Shown one piece after another: positions 18,760-31,412 of a stretch of 64,000 nucleotides of DNA; positions within the stretch are counted from its first letter, which is position 1; every line of letters begins with the position of its first letter. The position numbers and the translations under genes are program-made. The DNA comes from Stictocephala bisonia (taxonomy: Eukaryota; Arthropoda; Insecta; Hemiptera; Membracidae): positions 1 to 64,000 of the forward strand of contig JAQJVL010002212.1 of assembly GCA_035578905.1 (NCBI GenBank). The letters run 5' to 3'. Under the pieces are notes generated by a model. The model had not been told where the DNA came from. It worked only from the letters and a program-made list of their open reading frames with translations, and made no database searches.

Positions 18760-18905
18760 GGGGCCAAGCCATACCATCGCATGACCACTTATGGCCTGTG
18801 CCTAATTACTATGGGGCTATACACTACAAGTCCCTGGCGACCAAACACTTCCGACAACGGTTATGCCCAGCTTACTGTAAACGCCGGGTACAATCTGTGC
18901 TGTAG
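18760..18905 (+). repeat. Dispersed GACCAC repeat, copy 3
   Basis: It aligns with 17,515-17,640 over about 125 bp. The three copies within 1.4 kb, all in the same orientation, suggest local duplication. A weak reverse copy may lie near 32,240. Confidence 0.7.
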
Positions 18906-19984
18906 AATTGATTTATATATAATTTGTATCCTGACTTATATTGAAATCATCTAATAGTACATACTAGATCATTTAGATGTCGATCTTTCAAAAAACAGAA
19001 TGTCCTGTACTAAATTAGTTTGAAATGTGAACATTTACATATATTAATTAGCATGTTTTACTAAATTTTCAGTAAAAAAATTTATCAGAAATTTTTAAGT
19101 ATTTTATCATTATGAAATATTAAAAGTAGTTTATAATTAGTAAAATTGAGTTACCGGCCAAATTGTGTGATATAAATGTTAAATAGAAAAAAAGGGTTAT
19201 TTAGTTTTTTCTTTAATTACTGGGTGAAATAAGGCCTAACAAGAGCAAGGATTAAGTGAGGACTAAACACTTAAAGGGTACTTCTAAACGACCACTAAGA
19301 CATTCTGAGTTGAAAGATAGTTACCCATTCAAGAATCAGCCACGGATGTTGATCCAACCATTATTTTCGATAACGTTGAACTCTCCAGTCAACGTATAGT
19401 AAGACATTGCAAACATGAAATATAGAGCAAAAGAGTGTAAGTTGGTTTGTGCCTATTATATGAAACTGGTACAGTTAACAAATCATACAAGACAATTTAC
19501 GTTAAATAAGCAAATATATAACGCAACATAACACTCATATAACATTACTTTTCAATAATATCAACAGTACAACATAGGATAATTGTATGTCAGAAAATAA
19601 TACATTGGAACTTCGGCACCCATGTGCCTAAACTATAGAATAGAAACGGGCAACTACCCCATTTATTATTTTTAAATTGGACAAAAAAAGACGGCATTAA
19701 AAACATTCAAACAATATATTGGCCACTAAAAATAGGTAAACAGTAATATATAAAAACATTTTCCTAGAAAAACCTATTCAGTAAAAGTGTAAGGTTAACA
19801 GCAGAGATAAGAATGAGGAAGGCCTGAAAGACGAACAGGAAACAAAACAACGAAACACAAAAACGAAAATCAACATAGAGGAAGGTGAGGCTATCTGATA
19901 GACGACGCAACATTATATTTTAATCCAACATAATTGTCTGTAATATGATACGGTTTTGTACGTATTAAGTAAGAATTTGACCTA
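18906..19984. other. AT-rich, no gene recognised
   Basis: No supportable feature in this stretch. Confidence 0.4.
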
Positions 19985-20290
19985 CAGGACTGGAAGGATA
20001 TCAACACACCCACCCAGCCAAAATCTGTGGCTAAGAGAGACCCACCTACTCACTCTGCAATTACATACAACTGACGAGGACCCATTCGCCTGCCCTGTCA
20101 AGACGTATGACTGAAGAGACAACCCCACTCACCTACGACAGAAAGGTAGCCACCCCCGCATGGCTGTGGTAGATACACTAACTCATCATGCAATCGTATA
20201 CGACTGGGAGACTCACCCGCCTGCCTTGCCAACACGTACGACTGGAAGGGTCCAACCCACTGACTCTGCACATATGGCTGGGAGTAAACT
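19985..20290 (-). repeat. Degenerate minisatellite, about 38-bp unit
   Basis: Recurring ACGACTG/ATGGCTG words at mostly 37-40 bp spacing are separated by C-rich CCCACCCGCCTGCC-type spacers. The layout resembles the 36-bp minisatellite in reverse orientation but is strongly diverged. A 65-codon plus frame here (20160-20357) is a by-product. Confidence 0.6.
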
Positions 20291-22660
20291 AATCATTATA
20301 GCATACACAACTGAACTGAAAGTTAGACAAAAAAGATATACTATTTTTAGGATGTAAAGGCCATAATTCTTTCATATCGTTTATCAATACAAAATAAAAT
20401 AAAAATGGTGGAGATGATTACTGTTCTATATTTATTTGATTTAACTTACTCTCTTGGTATATTAAAATAAATTACTATATAAGATATATTTTGTTTAAAT
20501 GATGGCCTTAAACTTATGTATATTAAGTTAAATAGTGAACAATATAGGAATGGAAAAGTTTTGTAGATTCACTGTCTGTCATTTCTGAACTCCATTGTAA
20601 AAATTTGTATTTACCACACTGTATCTAATGTATCATAATCATAAACGAAGTTCAATCTACCTATTTTGGTATACAAGTTAAATTGCATGAAAATTTTATT
20701 AATATTGACCGAACTCTGTAAATCAGAAACATAAGTTATTGTTTAGGCAAGAGTTGGTGTGATACAAACAAGTGATGATCAAAATTAAGCTAGTCGAAAT
20801 CGTTTGGTAAAAAATCTTTTAACAAATCCATAAGTGGTTCACCTGATAATAATTTGTAATAGTTCTAAAATTAGTAAACTGTTTTGGACTCAATTACAAT
20901 ACACGTTTAATTTTGTTTCTTAAAAAATTATAATAAAAACTATATTTTTTAATTAAATTCTTCGCTTAGGTAACATTCTCAATAAAGTTTAACTCAAACT
21001 TATATTGGAATCAAACAAAGTGTCCAACTATTATTTAAGACAAAGTATAATGTGTTAGTATAAATCTATGACTAAAATATTGCTAGTATCTTTTCCGTGT
21101 TTAGTTAAATTTATGAATGCAGGATATAAATGGTTGATAGAGATTAATTAATAATATTAAATGAAATATAACGGATATTTTCATAATATATTAAAACAAG
21201 TAACGTTAACATAGTAGCATTATTAATTATGAATTATTTAAGGTCCAAAAAATACATTTTCCACTTTTTTCAAATCCAACACACATTGTATGAAGCATAC
21301 AAATTAAAAATAACCCGAATTTTCAAATATATTTTTATTTAAACGTTAAAATAAAATGTATTTAGCAGGTTACTTTTTATGATGATTCGTAGTTGTAATT
21401 ATTTCTAATAACATAAAATAATTTGTATATAATACTGTCTCCTTTTTATATTTGGAACTTTGCTACAAGAAGATAAACAAATTCTTAATGACTGTAGCGA
21501 AAGGGTTTTTGAGGTTGTAAGTAAACACAAGAAGGGACTTGTGAGGAGATTAACCGACTTGAGATGGATTTAACCTACACTTCAATTTGCTACCTCAACG
21601 TGATACAAATTGGAAAAAGGCGTTAAGAGCCTAACGTTTTGATATTTTCGTTAACATTTAATCGTTATTATAATTATTTAAAATTATGTATTTTAAGAGC
21701 GAACAGTTAAAAATAGTCTTATAGATTCAAATATTTATATAGTTTGAGACGTAATATTATTGGACATTCATATTGAATGTTATTAATTTTGTGAACAAAA
21801 ATATATACATGTAATAACATAATCATTATAGCATTACTTTGTCATTATTATTTTAATTTATTATTTTTGTTCAGATATGACTACAAGTCATGATACCGAC
21901 ATTTTATTTATAACAGTATAAGGGAAAGTCACAAAACACAAGTATATTGCAATACAACTACAAAATGATCACATAGTATGGCGATCGATAACGAAAAACT
22001 ACTTTTAACTTCTTTGGACCACAAAATAAGGGACCCAAAAAATGATAATCTTTTGTTTATGCTTAGATTTTTTAATAAATATACCTTAGTGAGAGCGTAA
22101 AACAGTTGAAAATAATATTTTGCTACATAAGAATATAGTATGATCATCGCCTTTTATCCTCAAAGTTACTTATGATTAGGGATAGGAACAAATTTTACTT
22201 ACACAAAGATTCCTATCGTATTCTTTATAAACAACATTGTCTATCGTTATTTATAAAAATATATTATATTCCAAAAGAAATTAAATGTAAATAATTAAGA
22301 TTGAACATTTCTACCTTTTATATGACAATTATGACTGTTTAAATACATTTTATTAATCATTTACACTGAAATGTATATTTCAAGCTACAACAAAAAGTCA
22401 GTTCTCATTATATTTACAAAACTATTTTTAGAATAAATTAATTTAGTGCATTTTATTTAATAACTAAGGACAAACAGCCAAACAGTTTCTAAAAGAAAAG
22501 TATTATTTGTAGTAAAAATATTAAAATTAATTATTTTTGGGATACATTATTAAATACAAGATATATTTTTTTCTTTTTTGGAACCCTTTGGTGTGAGGAA
22601 GCTTAATTTGGTTAACCATAATAATTGTTAATGCTGAATATATACAGATTTGTAGTTGAT
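20291..22660. other. AT-rich, no gene recognised
   Basis: It includes a diverged MITE-like end at about 21,938-21,992 (ACAAGTATATTGCAATAC and ATGGCGATCGAT) and the weak repeat near 21,545. Nothing else is recognised. Confidence 0.4.
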
Positions 22661-22669
22661 ACGTAATTT

Positions 22670-22686
22670 TGTAGAGTATACATGTA
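22670..22686 (+). repeat. 17-bp direct repeat, left copy
   Basis: TGTAGAGTATACATGTA is repeated exactly at 23183-23199. The two copies bracket the 36-bp minisatellite array with about 500 bp between them, like a target-site duplication around an insertion. Confidence 0.6.
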
Positions 22687-22711
22687 CTGAATACACCACT
22701 CTAACTCTAAC

Positions 22712-23092
22712 ACACTTTATGTGTATAGGTGGGTGGGTGGGTCAATACTACTGTTTGTGTATGGGTGGGTGAGAGGGCCACCACCACCATACGTGTATGG
22801 GTGAGTGGGAGGGCTACCACCACCGTACGTGTATAGGTGAGTGGGAGGGCCACCACCACCGTACGTGTATGGGTGAGTGGGAGGGCCACCACCACCGTAC
22901 GTGTATGGGTGAGTGGGAGGGCCACCACCACCGTACGTGTATGGTTGAGTGGGAGGGCCACCACCACCGTACGTGTATGGGTGAGTGGGAGGGCCACCAC
23001 CACCGTACGTGTATGGGTGAGTGGGAGGGCCACCACCACCGTACGTGTATGGGTAGGTGGGAGGGTCATCACCACCGTACGTGTATGGGAGG
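22712..23092 (+). repeat. 36-bp minisatellite, largest array (about 10-11 units)
   Basis: The central units are nearly identical: GGGAGGGCCACCACCACCGT followed by ACGTGTATGGGTGAGT. The unit has diverged from the genome-wide form by replacing CAATACCACTG with CACCACCACCG, so this array has been homogenised locally. It ends in GGGTTAGGTTATGTTAGGTT. The unit is a multiple of three without stops, so long repetitive frames occur on both strands (for example MGEWEGHHHRTC repeats); these are artefacts. Confidence 0.95.
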
Positions 23093-23182
23093 GTTAGGTT
23101 ATGTTAGGTTAAATATAAACTTGTTGGGCCTTACGGTAACAAAGTTAGCATCTTCAGACATACACCGAAGATGTATACATCT

Positions 23183-23199
23183 TGTAGAGTATACATGTA
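23183..23199 (+). repeat. 17-bp direct repeat, right copy
   Basis: Exact copy of 22670-22686, followed by GAGTAAACAGATGTACTG, itself similar to the preceding bases. Confidence 0.6.
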
Positions 23200-23255
23200 G
23201 AGTAAACAGATGTACTGACATGTATTTTTCCAATAAAGAAAAATATTTATTTTTA

Positions 23256-23339
23256 TTTTATTCTAAATTTTTACAAAACCACCATTAAAAACACTTTTAT
23301 TGGTTTTTATTGGCGATTTTGTAAAAATTTAGAATAAAA
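23256..23339 (+). repeat. Perfect 23-bp inverted repeat (small foldback)
   Basis: Arms 23256-23278 and 23317-23339 (TTCTAAATTTTTACAAAA core) are perfectly complementary around 38 bp. It has the size of a miniature foldback element; no target duplication is evident. Confidence 0.85.
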
Positions 23340-25250
23340 CGACGAATACCAATATCAACTCCATCTGAAATGAACAATTTATTTTTATGTTAAAATCCGA
23401 CCATCATATAGTTTTGTCTGTAACCTCAGTTGGACTAACAATAATACGTCATACAAAAATAAAAAAAAAATAATATCCAGAGTAAAATAGCAACTGGAAT
23501 TTCCTAACATTAAAAGAGCATACCACGTATATAAATGAACCTTGATTTACATACAACTGATAATAACACCAAAATCGAAAGAGATTTTTGTTTTGAGTTA
23601 GGGAAGATTGTATAGTTTTTACATAGGACCATCAACTAGAATCAAACTTCTTCAATCAATGAGGATCTTACATTTATTTACAGCATTATTAGTATCTTAA
23701 TTTTAAATTTGTCTTAAGTATTAAAATAGTTATAATAAAGTGAATAAATTAATTAAGTAGTGTAAAATTTAAGTAATTTGGATATTTTTAACTTTACCAC
23801 TATCACTAGATGGTGTTAAATTCTGAGAAATTATCTTGGAAACAATTTTGAGAACTACACTTAAAATTTTATTGTTTTGTAAACTATAACTCATGTTTTT
23901 TACGAACAAATACTCGGGTTAAAGATAAAAATAAACCAAGTATTGGAAAACTCCAAAGTTATAATACTAACACAATAGTACTGTTTTATGTAATATAACT
24001 ACAGTACATGAAGCAAGTAAATAAGAAGCAAGTAAAAAAATAATAAATAAAAAGATGATATTAGTAACTGTTAAATAATAAAACCTAAGAAAGACACAAT
24101 AGTTCTTAATAGTTAAATTTAATTTTTAACTGTAAATACCTAAAATTTAGGTAACTAACTAGTACTTAAATTTTACGTAAATAGTATTTTCTTAGAATAA
24201 TAAACAAAGCCCCTAAAGCAAAGAAAAGGCTTCATAATAGGCTTACAATGTAGGCGGTGAGACTTTTCCGGCCTCTTACAATGGATTACCGACCCTTTGC
24301 CAGGACATACCAGGAAGTGTGTTTATTTTTGAATTTCTTTAAATGGAAGCCCTTAACTTTTCAGAGTAATGAAGCATTTTACCAACTTGCAGATAAACTG
24401 GTTTCTAATTAAATAACTAATTAGGAACTAGTTTATCAAATAAGTTGTTTTTTTTTTACCAAAACGAGTAATAAAACCTAACTGAACTATTTAAAGTACA
24501 CAAAATGAGTTAATAAGTACTAAAAATGTTTCCTATAATCATACATTTTAATGATTTTTTTGTGTGTTACAATTATCATTGTTGATATTATTATATTAAA
24601 CACATGAAATTGAAAATGTAAAAGATAAAATATAAATTATTTTCATATTTTGAATGCAAATCTTTTAAATATTCATAACTGAAATATATATAAAATCACA
24701 AATAACATAAAGTAATAACTTCAGTTGTTACTAGTCAATCCATAGTATGTTTATTTTGACCATACTGACATAGTAAGGATACGCATTTATTCTAAATTTT
24801 CTAACTGATTTTTTTTTTAAATTAACTTAACTGGAATACTGTACTGCATACCTGTGACATGTCCAATTAAATAGTTTTTATTTCATGAATTCATTTACAA
24901 TTAAATTCAATTGCTAGCTATATGTTTACAATATATACTTTTAAGTTCTGTTCCTTTATCATTTCATTTTTTTCTATTTAGTAGTAGTATTACGAATACA
25001 CCGATAGTTTGATAATAGAATAAATGTCATACAATTACATCAGTAAACAAATATTTATATTTAGTGCACAGGTAAAATTATTGCTACATAGTTATAGATA
25101 ACAAGTAATCACAGGTGACTATAGATATTTGCTGAAAATGCAAAATAGATTAATGTAATATAACGAGCCAATTAAAGGATGAAAAAAAATTAAACAATAA
25201 CTTAACCACTAAATAAATAGCTTAATGTATAACGATGTTTTTTTTGCATA
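23340..25250. other. AT-rich, no gene recognised
   Basis: A small GC-richer patch lies at 24,235-24,320. No coding frame is seen. Confidence 0.4.
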
Positions 25251-25254
25251 CCTA

Positions 25255-26215
25255 ACTTTACCAGAAGTGGCCGGATATACGGTTTTTTTTAAACATATGA
25301 GGAATGTTGAAAGCACTAGGAAGGCAATCGGGGAGTTTTAGAGTATCAGTGGGTAAGTAAAGTGTATTAACTGGACGTGCCCGGATATATGGGATGTTTT
25401 CCTTCAAGATATGTTGTCAAACATGAGGAGTATCAAAAGGACTAGGAAGGCAATTGGGGAGTTTTGGAGTATCAGTGCGTAAATAAATCGTACTTAACTG
25501 GACGTGTCCGGATTTATGGGTTTTTTCCTTAAATATATGTTGTCAAACATGAGGTGTATTGAAAGTACTAGGAAGGCAATCAGGGAGTTTTGGAGGATCA
25601 GTACGTAAATAAATCGTACTTAACTGGACGTGTACGTATATATGGGGTGTTTTTCCTTAAAGATATTTTGTAAAACATGAGGTGTATTGAAAGCACTGGG
25701 AAGGCAATCAGGGAGTTTTGGAGGATCAGTGCGTAAATAAATCGTACTTAACTGGACGTGTACGTATATATGGGGTGTTTTCCTTAAAGATATTTTGTAA
25801 AACATGAGGTGTATTGAAAGCACTGGGAAGGCAATCAGGGAGTTTTGGAGGATCAGTGCGTAAATAAATCGTACTTAACTGGACGTGTACGTATATATGG
25901 GGTGTTTTTCCTTAAAGACATGTTGTTAAACATGAGGTGTACTGAAAGTACTGGGGAGGTAAACGTACTGTTTTGGAGTATGAGTGGTTGTTGAATAATT
26001 CTTAATTTACAGGAAGTGGCCAGAAGTAAGGAGGGTTTTGTTTTTAAACAAAGGGTATAAAAACATGATTTATGTTGAAAGCATTGGGAAGTTAAACAGG
26101 CAGTTTTGGAATATCAAATGGTGATAATGGATAACTTCACTCCTTTTGAAGTGGCCGGAAGTAAGGAAATTAACTTTGTTAAACATGCCATGTCAAAATA
26201 TTGGAGTTGTTAGAT
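25255..26215 (-). repeat. 127-bp tandem satellite, about seven units
   Basis: CTGGACGTG (or its variant) recurs at 25371, 25498, 25624, 25752, 25879 and 26010 with spacing 126-131 bp. Each unit contains AACATGAGGTGTATTGAAAG, GGGAAGGCAATCAGGGAG and TTTTGGAGGATCAGTGCG. The central units are almost identical and the edge units are diverged, as expected for unequal crossing-over. The strand is arbitrary. A 67-codon minus frame (25620-25823) arises from the repeat. Confidence 0.95.
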
Positions 26216-27140
26216 TTCCAGTTCTACATTTCTTATGTTTTTATAAATGAAACACCAGTAATATTAATGAAAACATAATTAGTGGATGAAATAAACAGTG
26301 TTATTAATTAAAGCCTTAAAGCAATATTTGAGCAAAAATTGTTCAATAAGACTACGTTATGCGACAGTTTTTTATCATTCAAGGATTCACTACTACTATG
26401 AACAAAATATATATGTCAAATTTTATTAGTGAGCTCTTAATATATTTATTTTGAAATATTTATATAAATACTTTTAAAAGATACTTAAATGATAATAAAG
26501 ATACTTTGATATTGTAAAGATAAATTATTACTAAACTTTATCATCGCCTATAAATTAAAAATGTATGTAAGATCTCATCTAATTGCCGTTATTTTTTATT
26601 AATATGTGTTGTGTTGTTATATTTTTGGCTCACTAAAAATATATCATAGATAAAATAGATATCGTTTATACTTTTACTAAATACATTCATTCACCTGTAT
26701 ATATTAGCTTTACTTTTATTAATACAGAAAAAATATAAATACATAATGTTACATAATATTTAACTTTAGTGTCTCTTGTTTATCTTACTAATAGCATCAT
26801 AAATGGTAATCATACGTTGATAAAAACCATAAACAGTATTGTCATAAAACTTTTTTTTTGAGCTCCTGTTGTCTGTAAATAGTTAAGTCACTTAACCAAT
26901 AACAATATTTTTTTAACTTTTAAATAATTACACTACATTTGTGATTTGAAATGGTAAATTTCTTTTATAAATCTTTTGTTTTGGTAAACAGAATAGTTAT
27001 TTTTTTGCTTCATTAGTTAATATCGAATTATTAATTAGGAGGATGATACGTTGTTTTAATAAATTTTGTTAAGGATTAATAGTTTCAGAATTAAATTACT
27101 AAGTTCATCGTATATAAGTGTAAATACGTAAATGCCATTT
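26216..27140. other. AT-rich, no gene recognised
   Basis: No supportable feature in this stretch. Confidence 0.4.
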
Positions 27141-27143
27141 TCA

Positions 27144-27362
27144 GAAAATGTTAATTTCTCAGTTAAACCGTTTCCCTCTCGCTCCACGTGGCAAAGCATC
27201 AGTTCGTGAAGCAAGAAGCTGTCACAATAACGTTAAGAACTCTTCATAGTCGACTAAGCGGCTTTGATAAGGGTTTTAGGTAAGAGAGACATTCAGTTCC
27301 AAGAAACCGTTCCTTTTATAAATACTAACTGTTCTCACCACTACAACCTGATCTAAGGCTCT
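27144..27362 (+). repeat. Duplicated 200-bp segment, copy 1
   Basis: It aligns with 30261-30460 over its length. Shared words include GAAAATGTTAATTTCTCAG, AGTCGACTAAGCGGCTTTG and AGTTCCAAGAAACCGTTCCT. Copy 2 lacks about 16 bp in the first third. Much richer in GC than its surroundings. Family not recognised. Confidence 0.85.
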
Positions 27363-27627
27363 ATGGGTTATATTAAATAAATTAATTTAGTATCAGTTTA
27401 AAATGAATAAATGTCTCATTTTCTTATAGCTGCTATATTTACAGTTAATGAGTTAAATAAATAGGAATAATAATATATTTGTTAAGTGTAATCTAAGCAA
27501 GAATTCTTACCACTAAGGTGGAAATAATTAATAATATCATCCTAAGTTTGTCCTTAAATTACGTTCACAAATTTTATTATGTGGTTTATTTGATTAAAAC
27601 GAGAAAACGTTCCTATGAATATCGTTC

Positions 27628-27805
27628 CTATCCATGAATGAATGAATCTTCTGTTGTCCATTGATCTATAACGTTTTTGAGGAACAACGGTCCAAACCCT
27701 TTTTGCAATTTTTTTATGTGGACCTCCCGGGTTTTTAACCCCTGACCCTCTGTATATGAAGCAGAAGTACTAACCACTAGGCTAGTAAGAGGCCTATTAT
27801 TAGAG
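27628..27805 (-). repeat. tRNA-derived SINE, copy 1 (minus strand)
   Basis: Read on the minus strand it begins with a tRNA-like head: A box in AGCCTAGTGGTTAGTACTTC and B box-like GGGTTAAAAACCCGGG, followed by a unique body (GGGTTTGGACCGTTGTTCC, then CTCAAAAACG) also present at 48.1-48.25 kb. The head and body order match a Pol III-transcribed SINE. Confidence 0.8.
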
Positions 27806-28075
27806 GGATAAGAAGTAAAAATTACTTAAATTACTTTGTTGATCATAAATAGTATAGATACAAAGTAAGTTACTCACTTTTAATGTAATTTTGAAAATTA
27901 TTGTTTACATTACAAAAGAGTGATTATTAAAAAAATATTTAAAAAATGTTTATGATAAAATATATTGTTTATTCCAGAAGCAAAGTGGTACAACGTTAAT
28001 TACTTTCATCCACTTGAAGATGGTACTTTCATAATCTCTTCGTAAATGTGGAAGTAAATTACGGACGTAGGAAGT
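27806..28075. other. AT-rich, no gene recognised
   Basis: No supportable feature in this stretch. Confidence 0.4.
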
Positions 28076-28077
28076 AG

Positions 28078-28170
28078 GTACCAGTGGGTGGTGAAGAATA
28101 CTTCATTTAACCAGAAGTGGCCGCATGTGGAAGGGTGAATCTTTTTAACACATGGTGGGAAAATTGTAGA
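28078..28170 (-). repeat. Solitary unit of the 127-bp satellite
   Basis: AACCAGAAGTGGCCGCATGT and TTTTTAACACATGGTGGGA match the diverged edge units of the array at 25.2-26.2 kb, 2 kb away. Confidence 0.6.
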
Positions 28171-30255
28171 GTTTGTAGAATCTGTATGTAATATTAATAA
28201 GTTTTATAAGCACGTACAAATATAAACAGCATAATATATGTAAAGAAACTTATTATTAGATGAAGTTTGGTTATAGCTACCGATTATTTTATATTAAGAT
28301 AAAACCATTATTTACTAGTTTAACTAACGATTACTATAAGAAAATGTTACAAAAATTAGAACAAATACCAAAGCAAACATGATTTAATTCCTAATGAGAT
28401 ATTATATTTTATAGATTTACAGATGTTTACTAAAATCAATATTTACACCTAAGATTATTTTAATTAAGCTCCAAATTTCTTTGTAAATAATTTTCACTAT
28501 ACAATTTTTGTTGATAATTTTTAGTAAATAAAAAAATAGATTTATTAAAGGATGCATCATGTTTATTGATTGCAACATTTGTTTTCTTTAGAATCTCTAC
28601 TAAGACGAAAGAGTACTGTATACCTGTAAAATGAACATTTTATAAATTTACTGTATTTTTCTATTTATTATTTCCTTAAGCTTAAACATTATTAAATATG
28701 ATAATTGCAAAATACAGGAGCACCGATTACTTTTATTGAAAAATGGTATTAATTCAGAACATTTTTTGTAAGATTAAAATGGAACGTTTTCTACGAAGGA
28801 ATTTTATTGTTCAAAGTATTTTTATATATCAATTTCCAGTCTATTTTATTTTATATACACATGTTAGTGTGTTCTGTTACACTGTCAACTTAAGATAATT
28901 ATAATTTTTTCTTTTTTTCTTAAATAGTCTACAGCATACTTATTGGTAAGCAATACATTGCCTAACCAAAAAAATTATTTTAATGCATATCAGAAATAAT
29001 TCCCTAATTATATTTGTATAATGTACTAAATTTAAAATATTAAGTAATATTTATTGAGTGTCTACTTAAAGTAATGAAATGTTCTGTAGGAAACAAACAA
29101 TAAATACTTTGTTAGATCGCTGTAACATTTCTGGTAAGTGTTTGGCTACAAGAGGATTATAGTGTTTAGAGTTCTGTGATAGGAGGGTACTGTGGCTACT
29201 GTAGATATAATTACATGGATATCTGTACAATGGACTGAAATATTGCAAAGGATTGCATATATTTCAGTTATATATTATTAAATAACATTATATATTATAT
29301 TATTATATTATTAAATATTATTAAATAACAACGTATATTTTTTTCAGAAACGAATGATAAAATATTAGATAACTTTTATTCTAATTTCACAGTTATGTAT
29401 AAAACTTGTTGTATTTTAAAAATAAAATAAATGGCATATTAGAAGTAAAACTTTCTGTAATTACCTTTATTACATGAGGATATCTGGCATATAACCTAAA
29501 ACACAAATAGTAATATTAGTATCAATAAGATTTTTATAGCTTTATAAGTCATTTTTAAAATAACGTAGTATAATAATTACATTCATATTGCTTGGTAATG
29601 ACTAATATTAATCCAGCAATATTATAAGCCAAATATCAGTTTTATAACAGAAAAAATTTATACGAAATAATTGTGCTATTTTATTACGTTGACAGGAATG
29701 TGAATGTAATTAGAGCAAACAGTCTACGTTACAGTAAACTAAACAAGGGATCTAATAAATGACAACGTGTTAAATTTTAGTGGATGAAAGGACTTGACAT
29801 TCATAAAATATACTTCTTCTATCATTCTACTGTTTGTATACTTTTTTATCTTGTAATGATTTTTTTAAATGCATTATAACAATGTATTTTTTTATTATAA
29901 GTACGTGTTTTTCAGTAAATCATTACAAAAAAGGTTCTTAATTAATATCACGTCCTGGTTTAAATTACAAACAAGGGAACATCTTTCAGCACTTCGTTTG
30001 AGCATTCCTTTGGTTTGAATATTGTATTAATGATTTCCTTGTTAAACAATTCCCCGTAATCTATTTACTTTTCCATACGTAGATTGTTAACGTGTAAAAA
30101 TCACGTGTTTGCTAACGGTTTTCTCCAGTTTATATCTAGGGCGATAAATAATTTAGATAAATAAGTTTACATGAGCTATACATTCAGAAAGAAATTTTGA
30201 ATTATTAATAAGGTTAAATTTTTATAAAGATAAAGGAGAACGATGCTGAAACCTT
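28171..30255. other. AT-rich, no gene recognised
   Basis: It contains short TATATTATTA tandem duplications at 29,270-29,325. No gene is seen. Confidence 0.4.
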
Positions 30256-30260
30256 TCCAC

Positions 30261-30460
30261 GAAAATGTTAATTTCTCAGTAACAGCGTTTCGCCAGCTCC
30301 ACGTGGTAAACCCTCAGTTTGTCACAGTAACGTTAAGAACTCCTCGAAGTCGACTAAGCGGCTTTGATAAGGGTCTTAGGTACGAGTACCACTCAGTTCC
30401 AAGAAACCGTTCCTTTGATAAATACTGTTCTTACCACCAACCACCTGCTCTAAAACATTC
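30261..30460 (+). repeat. Duplicated 200-bp segment, copy 2
   Basis: Same orientation as 27144-27362. It opens a 78-codon frame (30243-30479) that is broken in copy 1, so coding potential is not supported. Confidence 0.85.
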
Positions 30461-31315
30461 TATAAATATATTACACTGACTGATTTAATGAATATGACTT
30501 ATTAACAAATAAGGGAAAAATAAACTATATTCAATGCTCGATTCATGATGATTTTATTTTATATTACTTATCTCATTCCAAGTATATTTATGACAATCAT
30601 ATTCATTAGATACACAAATTTTATATATAACTTAAAAAAATTCAATTTACTTCAATTTACTTTTATAAAACGTAGTACTGAGCGTTGTATGTGTTTCCTT
30701 TAATATCTTGTTTAAAATTTATTCCAATAAGACTGGAAATTATAAATATCACAGGAAAAAATAATATAGCATAGACATTAAAGTTTTTCTGTAATGAATT
30801 AAATGTCATATAAGTAAGTTAAAATATAATTTTCTGTTTTATGCACGATGAGTACAACTTAAAATTATATTTTTCATAGTCAATTATTAAATTCTAATAA
30901 TAATAAATATGTACTAATATATGATTTATATAAGGTTACGCAGAATCGTTTCCTAAGTTTAAACATTGTTAAAAAGTTTAAAGGTATAAACCATTAGAGG
31001 CCTAAAAAAACTCAAAGATAATTTAATAATAATATTTTTAATATACATCAGATTAAGAAAGCTATAAAATAAAGATTTTCACTTTTGTTATAATTGAAGC
31101 ATTATATACTCTATCCACACGGTGAAATGGAAAACTAAATACTGGACTCCCATTCAGCAAATTATTGTAGGCAATCTATTTTATTTTATTTATTTTTTGC
31201 TGCTACTTATTAATTTTTTGTTCACTTATTTATGCACTTATTCAACTAAAATTTAACAATTTACATATAAAATCGAATTTGTTTAGAAATTTCATTACAC
31301 CCTGACCAAATTGAT
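30461..31315. other. AT-rich, no gene recognised
   Basis: No supportable feature in this stretch. Confidence 0.4.
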
Positions 31316-31317
31316 TA

Positions 31318-31412
31318 TTCAGTGGGTAAACTAGGACAGGACGTGCTCCTATGGAGTCGCTTATAGCTCACGATTACCAAATATATATCATCTTGGCAGA
31401 TTTAGGTATTAA
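31318..31412 (+). repeat. Short dispersed repeat (GGACGTGCT), copy 1
   Basis: AGTGGGTAAACTAGGACAGG, then ACGTGCTCCTATG, ATTACC and TGGCAGATTTA match in order with 36,755-36,812, which lacks about 28 bp in two gaps. Confidence 0.5.

Noticed and set aside
22707..23288. Repetitive protein with HHHRTC units resembling zinc-binding repeats
   Set aside because: The 36-bp minisatellite is a multiple of three without stops. Units elsewhere carry stops or 4-bp deletions, and no start, promoter or conserved reading frame is shared.
27690..27805. Functional tRNA gene (also 48,088-48,160 and 40,580-40,670)
   Set aside because: Only A- and B-box-like segments are preserved, the cloverleaf cannot be closed, and the heads continue into a shared SINE body.
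30243..30479. 78-codon frame in the duplicated segment
   Set aside because: The other copy at 27.1-27.4 kb does not preserve the frame (indels of non-triplet length and stops).
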